DNA from: Tausonia pullulans
Lineage: Eukaryota; Basidiomycota; Tremellomycetes; Cystofilobasidiales; Mrakiaceae
NCBI GenBank assembly: GCA_951802195.1
Contig: OX637623.1
Location: 868,001-932,000, forward strand
Reading direction: 5' to 3'
Length of the DNA stretch: 64,000 bases
Positions 55,901 to 64,000 of this stretch are shown here, one piece after another. The notes below the pieces were generated by a model. The model saw nothing but the letters and a program-made list of their open reading frames with translations. It was not told the DNA's origin and ran no database searches. The translations under genes and the position numbers were made by a program. Position 1 is the first letter of the stretch, and the number at the start of each line of letters is the position of its first letter.

Positions 55901-56932
55901 AAGGGCGCCGGTCATGGAGTCAGCATTAGAGGAGCCGGGGGCTGATGGGATTTTCAAGGAGGGCTGAGGAGAGAGAGATCGAGGACGGACCCGTTGATGG
56001 CACCCGATCCACCAAGTACCTTGCCTCGCGGCCACACCTTGGCGGTGCCACCCGATGAGGGCTGACAAGGAAGAGAGATCAGTCTAGTGATGTGTGAGAA
56101 AGGTGGAGGAGGAAAGGTCTCGAGTCTCACCTGAGCGACGGTCTGGTAGTCCCAGTCGGCGGTGGTTCCAGTGAGACCCTTGAGGTATGAAAACCCAGGA
56201 ATGTCGATCTGCGAGAAACGACGACATCAGTTCAGATCGCAAGAGCAGAGATGAGAGAGTGAGCGACTTTGACGCACCTGCTCCTCGAACTCAGTGCCAT
56301 CGCCGCCGGCCTCGATGACGGCGACGGTCATGTTGGCATTCTCGCTTAGACGCCCGGCGAGGGCAAGTCCGGCGAGACCACCTCTGGAGAAAAAGAAGAG
56401 AGCACGAGGGAGGTTAGCCAGAGAGCAAGAGGGGGGCGGGGAGGGAAGGAAAGGGGGGGGGAGGGCTCCAGAGAGGGGAGGGGCGGGAACGGCCGTCTCG
56501 GGGGACGACGAGACGGAGGAACTGGAAGGAAGACAGGGGAAGGAGAGGGCTGAGAGGGGACGAAGACAAGCGGACTCACCCGGCAATGATGAAGTCGTAT
56601 GTCTTGCCCGCAATCGTAGAAGGGTTCGAGTTGATGGCGCGCTTGTAGGTGTCCGAGCCTGTGAGGGGAGTAAGCGAGGGGAAGACCGAGAGCGAGGGCG
56701 AGGGCGAAGACGACGAAGCGAGACGAGAGAGTGCGTGGGGGCGATTACAGGGCGAGACATGAGATGAATTACAGGGTCAGCTAGCATCCTTCGGCGACTG
56801 GTCCATGCCGTCGTGGGTCATGGATAGCCAGACCCCCGAGCGACAGGATGACGGCAAGAGAGGAAGAAGGGGGGACGGACGAGCGTCGACGGAGGTAGAA
56901 ATCAGCGCCAAGACGAGGGTTGGGAGGAGCAT
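52933..56932 (-). CDS. Membrane-anchored GMC oxidoreductase
   Basis: This is a flavin-dependent oxidoreductase of the glucose-methanol-choline family. The start at 56932 gives a signal peptide ([17 protein letters not shown]). The FAD Rossmann motif follows: [20 protein letters not shown], with the glycines joined across an intron, then [10 protein letters not shown]. The C-terminal catalytic region has [12 protein letters not shown] and [19 protein letters not shown] with two histidines in the usual positions, then [12 protein letters not shown]. Unlike soluble family members it continues with a Ser-rich stalk, a transmembrane span ([20 protein letters not shown]), a positive stop-transfer WRRKK and a cytosolic tail of about 110 residues ending TPVRQ. 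It is probably type I, at the plasma membrane or a secretory compartment. The substrate is unknown (alcohols or sugars are usual). It has about ten introns, with some boundaries approximate. Confidence 0.85.
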
Positions 56933-58496
56933 GAAGGAAGGGAGAGAGAGCGGCTGAGGAGGGAGGGGGGAAGACGAAGGGAAGGCGGCGGCACTTGTGA
57001 GGGAGAGGAAGAAGGGTTGAAGAGGGAAGGACACTAGCTGGGCGAGCTGTCGATGGAAGGACGAGGAGGGAGCGGTTGGAGGTTGCTCTCGTTCAGAGGC
57101 GTCAAGGATGCGAAGAAGTGGCGACCGACCCCCGATCTTCGTCAGTGACGACGCGCCGAGAAACTTGGTCTTGGCATCCTTGCCTTGACTTGACAGTCGA
57201 CTGCAGCTTCCTTTCTTTCCATTTGGGTATCTCCCATCTCTCTCTTGCCGATCTTCTTTTGTCTTTCCTCCCTGCCCTCCCTCTCTCGGTGATGCCCGGA
57301 CTTGGAAGATGGCCGTCTTCTTCAGCCTTTGAATGCCTCCAACGGCGGCAACCCTTGTTCTAAGACAGGAGGACAGGACACAAGCAAGGACCCCCGGGGT
57401 GCCTACAACGGACTATACAACTCTGTTCTCATCCTCCTCCGAATGCTTGCGAACGAGAGCGCGTGCAAGAGGTGAAACGGTGCATGCCAAACCTCGTTGA
57501 AAAGTTGTCTAAGTCTCTCAACTCAGTTGCGCTACCACCCGGCATCGACACATCGGAAAGAGCCAGGAGCGAGTGCCGCGCGCGCGGATGGCTCGAGCCA
57601 CCCAAGATCCTTGGCGGGCAAATGTCCATCGTCAGCCTCGTCTCAGCTCTCTTACGCAATGAGATCGGATGATCAGAATCTGCTGCGACTACTGCCTGCT
57701 AGATCCTGCTAGATCCGGCCAGATTCAGGCTCATCGTTGCGGGCTGGCTGTTGTCGAACGCGCGCGCGCTTTTCAAATGTAAACCTACGGTCCTACCTCG
57801 CTCTTTCCCATCTGTACTGGGGAGATCAGTGTTCTATTTTGCTCCACAAGAACTGTGTCGTGTCGAACAGACGCTCCTGGTCTCGACTCGCGGTTCAACA
57901 TCTTTCGCCGCCCATTCCCTCGCATTCCAATTATCATAGACACCCAGATTTCACCCTGCATGTTGATGAGTGGTGGTGCGAAAAGTGACGGCCTTCGGTT
58001 CAAGGCACCCTCGAGATAGGGTGATGGGCTGGCAGAGTCAACGCTGAAAGGGCGAGACTGAACCCCATCGTATGATACAGGTGAAAGGTCGGATCAATCC
58101 CCTGGCCTCATGAGGATTGATCTCCTTCTTTGTCCGTACTGGGTTGTCTCAGGGGATACAGCGATCAGCGCACAGCTCTTTCGGCTGTCAACTGATCAGC
58201 TACACTGAATGATTTACACGTTGCGCGTGCTTCTCTCACCAAAACCCGCCCGGTCTTGCTGAAATCATGAGTGTTCTCGAAAGCATATCGCTCTCGGCTG
58301 GTGCAGTCAATAGTTGAGATTCGGTTTCGGTTAGACAGAATCAAGTGTGGCGTGTGCCATGGGGCTCAGACAATGAATTAACGACATAGATCGCACGTAG
58401 AGGAGTGGTGTAGAGGGTAGATCGATTGTATCTAGGGGAACACTTCAGTCGAGTAGAGGAGGTTTCAAGAATCGAGAAGGGAATGATAATTCACTT
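56933..58496. other. Intergenic region, no gene recognised
   Basis: This is 1.56 kb between the oxidoreductase start and the NmrA-like stop. A plus-strand open frame at 57463-57672 (69 codons) has no recognisable features. AT content is higher than in the flanks. The part near 56933 is expected to be the oxidoreductase promoter. Confidence 0.4.
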
Positions 58497-59840
58497 TCAC
58501 TTCCGTTTGTAGGCGCTCTCCTCTTCGATCCAGGTCTTGAGAGTAAGCAGTTTGGGGTAGATCGCGCGAACCTTTGCAATGTCTGCGTTGTAGCCTTCGT
58601 CGTAGAAGAATTGGAACTGCAGAAAGACGAACACATTGACATCAGTGATTGTTCTATTTTCATATGCACCCGAGGGTTGGGAACAGCAGAAACAACTCTC
58701 ACCATGATGCCCAACTCTTTCATGGACATTTTAGCTGCCCAGCCTAGGAAGCTGAAGGTTGAGGGTACTGGGGTTCCGGCCACCTCCTGGAAAGCGCGAT
58801 TCGCTTGCTCAAAAGTGAGTTCGTCACCAGCCAGATCAATGGCCTGGTGGTTGTACTTCTTTGTGTCTTGAAGGGCAATAGCGGCTATCACGCCGATATC
58901 CTATTTGTGTCAAAGCAAGCATTGTCAGCCGAGAAGCAGATAAAAAAAAGTAGACGGAAACATGTACACTACCTTGGTGCTGACGAGCTGCAAAGTCTTT
59001 TTGTTGCCGAGTGTTTGATACCACATGGCCCCAAAAACTTTGCCGATCATGCCGGGAACGAAATTCTCCATGAAAGCGACTGGACGCAGAATGCTAAACA
59101 GTAAGGAGGGAATTCAGTGAATTGCATGGGAGAAGGGAACCAGTAGGTCGAGAACGTGAACTCACGTCCAGCCCATCTTGTCACCTGCTTGCGCCCTCAG
59201 GTAATGCTCAATGTTGTGCTTGCTAATGAAGTGAGGGACTTTGGTAGGCTGGTCGCCATCTATGAAGTGAAGATGGTCAGTGACAGTTCTGGCAGGTTTC
59301 GATGCAGGTACGAGCAGGGGTTTTGTGCTTACTCCTGTTCACAGAGGAGAAGACCAAATGTCCAACCGAGTTTTGCAGTGCGGCGTCGATGAAGGCCTTA
59401 GGAAGAGAGCAGGGGTCCACGTCAGCACCCCGGAAGTGAGGAATCAACTGAGAGATGACCTACCTTCCCCTGTCTCTCTTCCGATTCGGCATCGCCGCCG
59501 CTCGCCATAAGTGTAACCAAGAAGACCGAGTCCACCTTCCCCCCGGCGGCCTTGAAGATGGCCTGAGGGTTATCGAACGTTCCTTCAACGATCTTGGTGT
59601 TGGGCAGTTGGGAGAGCGCTTGAGCGGCCCCGGACGATCCTGAGCGAGTGAGGGCGAGGATCTTGTATGGCTGCTTGGAAGCGACGAGCGCCTCGACTAC
59701 AGCACGGCCTGATTAAGCGGGAGGACAACTCGTCATCAGTCACTGCATGCAGATGCCGGGAGAGAGTAGATGGCTATAATGTGCTGCTCGCCCTGTTTTC
59801 CAGTGGCACCAGTGACCAGGATGGTCTCTTGATTCGACAT
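58497..59840 (-). CDS. NmrA-like NAD(P)-binding protein
   Basis: The N-terminus is a Rossmann dinucleotide-binding motif: ILVTGATGKQ joined to GRAVVEALVASKQ. It is followed by YKILALTRSGSSGAAQALSQ, NTKIVEGTFDNPQAI, then the NmrA-type segment GWTILRPVAFMENFVPG and VSTKDIGVIAAIAL. The C-terminus is KTWIEEESAYKRK. Members of this family (NmrA, HSCARG) bind NAD(P) and act as redox sensors or regulators rather than dehydrogenases; some act as oxidoreductases. The first intron (59711-59791) appears to start with GC rather than GT. There is no signal peptide; the protein is cytosolic. No partner gene is nearby. Confidence 0.85.
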
Positions 59841-61189
59841 GTTGTGGGAGAGTAAAGTGAGGTTGATGTTGAGGGTGGAGACAGATGGAAACGGAGGAAG
59901 GGAGAGGCGAGAGGTAGAGACGGCTCATCGAGGACGATCTACTCCCGTCTTCTCCGAGCTCCCACGGTCGGCTCCAGCGGGCTCTGTGAGCGAGCCGCAT
60001 GAGAGAGTCTGTATTCTAGATCCATCCTATCCTAGATGAGTGTGAGGAGGAGAATCGCAGGGCGTGCATCTCATTCTTAGACAGAGAGAGGCTTAGAACG
60101 CAAGATCCTGGTCTGTTTTTTTTTTCGTTCCAGTGTGCTGCCTCGCTGGGTAACTAAGCTGGCATCCGGTTCCGGCGTTCAAGAACGCGAACCCGAGTTC
60201 TGAGTCTGGAAATCGACGGACGATCGTCGCTCTTGTCTCGTGAGTGCGCGCATTTTTGACGGAGGAGGTTCACGCTTTACGGATCATGCTTCCGAGAGAT
60301 TCTTGACTAATAAGGAGACTGGGGGAGGGAAGACAAACCTTCTCAGCTTCAAGTTGACGGGGCCACAAGAGCGGAGATTGAGCGATGCGTAGGTGACAAA
60401 ACGCTCAGGAGCCCGATCTCCTGTGAATGCATCTTACATCCGGTTTCCTCTAACAATGATATAAATTAGGCGTACGGCGACTGCCCATGGGCGGTCGAGT
60501 GACTCGTGTCGTGATCCCCCTCCATCTTGGCTAGCAGTTAAAAGCCGAAGGGCGCTCTGCCGCTGCCGCCACCCCCATTGTTGAGGACGCTGACGAAACT
60601 GAGGATGAGTTCCTCAAGCTTGACAACGCGTCCACACAGCTCGGAATCCTCTTGCTCAAGCTGGCGACAACAGGTATGGATCTTCAATACAGAACGATCA
60701 AGGTAGTGTTTCGAACGGCAGCCCGCCGCGGCGACGTGGAGGTATCTGGTCCCCTCGTTACTGGCCTCTCTCAACTGTGCAGACGTGAGGCGCCCTAAAT
60801 GACTTCATAGGATGAATGATGACCGAGCTTAGAACAATCATTCGAGCAAGAGGGCAATACCAATAGACAGAAGTGCTGGCACAAGTGATGGCAGGACATC
60901 CTGACAACGCACGCTTCTATACCACCGATGCATCTGTACTCTTTTTTTCAAGCCATCTTCCGACTTGATCAAGCCGAAAACTCATGGAATCCCAACTTTA
61001 ATCTTCCCCCTCTTCCCTGACGACAGACGCACTTACCTCGCTGCCAGTTCACTGCATCGACTAGTCCGCGTCTCTCCTGGTCCTTTCCACCTTCACTCTT
61101 CAACACCTCTATCCTCCCTCGACCTCCCCTCATCGATCCCTTAGACGTGGGCCTCACATTACCTCTCTCACCTCTTCAATCCACTCTTC
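59841..61189. other. Divergent intergenic region with one weak open frame
   Basis: This is 1.35 kb between the divergent NmrA-like and MPP6-like genes. Apart from the weak minus-strand frame at 60538-60774 nothing coding is apparent. A T run occurs at 60117-60125. CT-rich leader sequence precedes 61190. Confidence 0.4.
60538..60774 (-). CDS. Possible small coiled-coil protein or last exon
   Basis: Seventy-eight codons with a short amphipathic, heptad-like part (CRQLEQEDSELCGRVVKLEE) and a Gly-rich end (NNGGGGSGRAPFGF). A TTGCACAG-like acceptor just upstream (about 60780) would allow it to be a terminal exon of a longer minus-strand gene, but I found no upstream exon. The family is unrecognised. 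Confidence 0.25.
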   Translation of the reverse strand: MREASNEGTRYLHVAAAGCRSKHYLDRSVLKIHTCCRQLEQEDSELCGRVVKLEELILSFVSVLNNGGGGSGRAPFGF

Positions 61190-62160
61190 ATGCCTCCTAA
61201 ACCGGCCGGCCTCTCCGGCAACACGCTCTCCCTAAAATTCATGTCGCGAGGCACCAAGCCCTCGTCGACGCTCCCCCAGTCTGTGCCGCAGACGGTCCCG
61301 ACAGCCTCCAAGGTGCCCCGGCCACCAGCGGAGGAGGATCCGGAGTGGACGCTGCCGGGCGTCGCTGCCTCTATTGACAAGACAGAAGATGACGCGTTAC
61401 CGTCGTCCGTCGCGTCGGTCGAGGTCGTCAGGAGCTATCTGCCGTTCCTGCTTGGCGACCGGGAGGAGGTCGGAGATAGCGGCAAGGGAGGCCGAAGGAG
61501 CTTTGGAGGCGCCAACAAGGTTGTTGAGGTGAGTTTTGTGTTATCACTCATAGTATTCGCATGCACGACTGCTGTTGGGGTCACCGTAGACCGAGAGCCC
61601 GTCTCCCCTTCTCCTCCGGCCTCCTCCTTCCAGCGTGCTTCAATTACCAATCTACCATATCTTCTGGCAAGAATACATAGCTCATTCCTTTACTCTTGGG
61701 GCTACCCTCCTCTGTTCAGAAACTCTCCGCCCCGCCAACCGAGCCCTCGCTTGACGTTTCGGAGGAGGCCGCCCCCATCTCAACGTCAACACCCGTCCCT
61801 TCAACAGCAACAGCAACAGTCTCGGCAGGTTCCTCCAGCAAGGCCTTCCGCCGACCAGCAGGGTTTGATGAACACCCAAGCGGCCCCACTCAGCCGAAAC
61901 CCTCCAAAACGGACATCCTCATGGCTGGTGCGCGGGCGTCGGCCTCGGAGAAGAAGGAGCAGCGGAAGAAGCGAAAGAGTGAAGCGCTACAGGAGGATGT
62001 GAAGCCCAGTATTGCAGGTGATGACGAGGACGAGGATGAGAAGTTCATGAGGCGGTTGCTGAAGGAGGAGGGCGGGCTGGACTTTGATGACATTGGGCTT
62101 GGGAAAGGCGGGGGCGGCGGTAGCGGTGGTGGGAAGAAGAAACGTAAAGGAGGGCGGTGA
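61190..62160 (+). CDS. MPP6: MPP6-like nuclear exosome cofactor
   Basis: Two exons (61190-61528 and 61720-62160) join to 260 codons. The N-terminal motif LSGNTLSLKFMSRG matches the conserved MPP6 start (Leu-Ser-x-x-x-Leu-x-x-Lys-Phe-Met-x-Arg), which contacts the exosome core. Mid-protein is Pro/Ser-rich with a second short motif (KAFRRPAGFDEHPSG). The C-terminus is basic and Gly-rich (KKKRKGGR), suited to RNA binding. It is expected to act in the nucleus with Mtr4/Rrp6 in RNA surveillance and rRNA processing. It is longer than yeast Mpp6 because of disordered inserts. The next gene downstream is another nuclear RNA-processing factor on the same strand. Confidence 0.75.
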
Positions 62161-62352
62161 CGAGGGTCTAGCATGTAATGATCCATCCACTACCTTTCAA
62201 AGACTATCATAGGAGATTGAAGACATGTCAGAAGTAGAATGACAACGGGCCGTGCGTCTCATCGCCGAGAAGGCAGACAACGCGCACACGGGCTGTCTTC
62301 CCTTCAACTCCACTCTCAACGACCCACCCGTAGTCACTGCAGTTCCCGCACC

Positions 62353-63765
62353 ATGACTGAATTCTGGAAGTCGACCAAGAAGTGGCATTGCAAGTAGTGC
62401 GTAGGGTTTGCTTCCTGTTCCGCACTTCAGGAGTGCTCCACCAAAGAGACGACGTTGACCGCTCCTTCCCTCTTCCTCACCATCTTTCCCTGTTGCTCCA
62501 GTTGTGACATTCATATCAATGACGATGCGGTTTGTGTTGTCGTCTCCAGTTTCACCGACCCTGTGTGAATGTGTGCTCTAACTTCTCGCCGTTCGCCTTC
62601 AGCCGAGTCGAATGCAACACGAGAACGGTCTCCGCCACATCGGCAACAAGGAGCGCGCGCTGAGGGACATCTACAAGCGCGGGGAGAAGAAGAAGAAGGA
62701 GGAGGAAGAGGAGCGGAGAGAGTTGGAGAAGATCAACCGGGTGAGTCTGTCTTGGTGTACCGGCGGGCGGGCAGGTGGAGAACGCGTTGCGTCTCGGTCG
62801 CGTTGCTTCAGCCTTGCCTCTTTCAGTATGAGATTCAATGAAAAGCCGAATACTAACGCTCTTATTGAATCATATGCTCTTTAGGCCGCCGCAGCCGCTA
62901 TGGCCGAGGATGCAGCCTCATCAGGCTCGGCACCCGCACGACCACCAGCGTCACGGCCGGTAAGCAAGTTCGCTGGGTACACGACCGCGGCCGACCTAGG
63001 GATTGTGGATCCCGATGCCGTTATTAATGAAGGCGAGAAAGAGATGGGAGGAGAGAAGAATAAGAAGGAAGAGGCAGCTCCGGGGCAGTGGGAGGTGAGT
63101 TGAGGACTCCCGTTCTACTTGAGCAACTCGGTTGCTGATTCTTTCTCTCTGTCGCTCCCCAGATAGTCGCACCTCCACCGCCACCTTCCTCCGCCTCAGA
63201 CGAATCAGATTCCATCTCCAAGCTCAAGCGTGATGCGCCCGAGGAGGACGAGGACGACGCGCGTAACTTCAAGCTCCATCGCAAGCCAAAACGGCCGTTA
63301 CACTATAATCTCGCGTCAGACGCCGACTTCGATTTGGGTGAGATCAAGGTCAAGGTCAAGGAGAAGGACCTCATCAAGGCAGAGGAGGAGGCGCGCGAGG
63401 AGAAGGAGCGCAGGCAGGTCGAGAGGGAGAAGCTCGTCTTCCAGCCTGTCGTGTGGGGTTCTCGGCTCGAGGAGAAGGAGAAGGAGAAGGAGAAGGAGAA
63501 GGAGAAGGAGAAGGAGAAGGAGAAAGAGAAGGAGGAGCCCGTCGTTATGCAGGCACCGCCGTGCGGTGAGGGTCATTTTGAGGGAGAGGAAGTCAAGCCA
63601 GATGTCAAGCCCAAGGTTGAAGAGGGGGTACCGCCAGCAATGACGGCAGAGGAGCCTGCCCCCTCTCCTCCTTCTGCTGCCGCCGCTGCTGAGCCGGCGG
63701 CTCCCAGGATGTTCAAGAAGCGGCGAGGGGCGCCGAGCGGGGCGAAGAAGGTGAAGGACTACTGA
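62353..63765 (+). CDS. WBP4-like U1-type zinc-finger splicing factor
   Basis: Exons 62353-62396, 62502-62529, 62603-62740, 62885-63094 and 63163-63765 sum to 341 codons. The N-terminus MTEFWKSTKKWHCKYCDIHI followed by NDDAPSRMQHENGLRHIGN is a U1-like C2H2 finger of the WBP4/FBP21 type, with Cys-x2-Cys and His-x5-His across two introns. Next comes a Lys/Glu coiled coil (ERALRDIYKRGEKKKKEEEE), a short GQWEI segment where WBP4 has its WW region, an EKEKEK repeat (about 63476-63535) and a basic end FKKRRGAPSGAKKVKDY. It is expected to be a nuclear pre-mRNA splicing component. No complete WW domain is visible, so the name reflects the finger only. The second exon is 28 bases. Confidence 0.75.
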
Positions 63766-64000
63766 GGAGCGAGCGCGCGCAAGAGAATGCCATGCTTCCC
63801 GATGGCTGCTTGGTGACCCTGAGATATGCATGGCAAGGTTAATGCCTGTCTATTTCGTATCGTAATGGGGCGAGTGAGGGAGCCATCGAATCTCAAAAAG
63901 AAAAAAAAGAAAAAAAAAACTCAATAGGCGAAAAGGGCCGGGCTGCGCCGAAATGAACTGGCTGGTCGATCTCCCACGCGAGGCGAGGAAGGAGGCGGGG
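63766..64000. other. Right edge, 3' flank
   Basis: This is the 3' flank of the WBP4-like gene, with an A-rich run (about 63895-63920). No gene is seen before the window ends. Confidence 0.5.

Overview
The window is nuclear DNA of a GC-rich, intron-dense fungus. Introns are mostly 45-100 bases with GT...AG ends, nearly every gene is split into 4-10 exons, and the genes (Fus3/Kss1-class MAP kinases, Bud27/URI, MSH5, Sal1-like carrier, Gfa1) are typical of a dikaryan fungus. Exon density, GC content and the Cpk1/Kpp2-like kinases point to Basidiomycota. A red-yeast type pucciniomycete (Microbotryomycetes) is my best guess, but that placement is inference.

Layout. 1-4.4 kb: calcium-regulated mitochondrial carrier (+). 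4.8-6.6 kb: secreted double-psi beta-barrel protein (-). 7.4-8.4 kb: an unrecognised six-exon gene of 190 codons (+). 8.5-13.2 kb: meiotic MutS homologue MSH5 (-). 13.6-14.7 kb: mitochondrial LEA-like repeat protein (+). 15.3-16.3 kb: bZIP factor of the Cys-3/Zip1 type (-). 17.5-19.3 kb: mitochondrial ribosomal protein uS5m (+). 19.5-20.5 kb: a probable decayed or unrecognised gene. 21.2-23.5 kb: MAP kinase A (-). 24.8-25.2 kb: a perfect 8-bp polypurine repeat. 25.3-28.8 kb: GFA1 (-), divergent from phosphoglucomutase at 30.2-33.2 kb (+). 33.4-37.4 kb: a URI/Bud27 prefoldin-like protein carrying a CS domain (-), divergent from MAP kinase B at 38.4-40.6 kb (+). 41.0-42.3 kb: cis-prenyltransferase (-). 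42.9-44.5 kb: alpha/beta hydrolase (-). 44.8-44.9 kb: intron-containing tRNA-Asp (-). 45.0-51.4 kb: a LINE retrotransposon embedded in repeats that share its 3' tail. 52.9-56.9 kb: membrane-anchored GMC oxidoreductase (-). 58.5-59.8 kb: NmrA-like protein (-). 61.2-63.8 kb: MPP6-like and WBP4-like RNA-processing genes (+).

How the genes fit together. Most are unrelated housekeeping genes. GFA1 and phosphoglucomutase stand head to head and both feed cell-wall sugar nucleotides (UDP-GlcNAc for chitin, glucose-1-phosphate for UDP-glucose). Two paralogous pheromone/invasion-type MAP kinases flank that block within 20 kb. MPP6 (nuclear exosome) and a U1-type zinc-finger WBP4-like splicing factor are adjacent on the same strand.

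The most unusual single gene is the URI/Bud27 homologue with a built-in CS (SGT1/p23-like) domain. The most unusual locus is the LINE/SINE-like nest beside tRNA-Asp. For seven genes I could derive exon sets whose summed lengths are exact multiples of three: 7374-8392, the LEA-like gene, the bZIP gene, uS5m, phosphoglucomutase, MAP kinase B and the WBP4-like gene. The two-exon MPP6 model also closes. Other exon boundaries are approximate.
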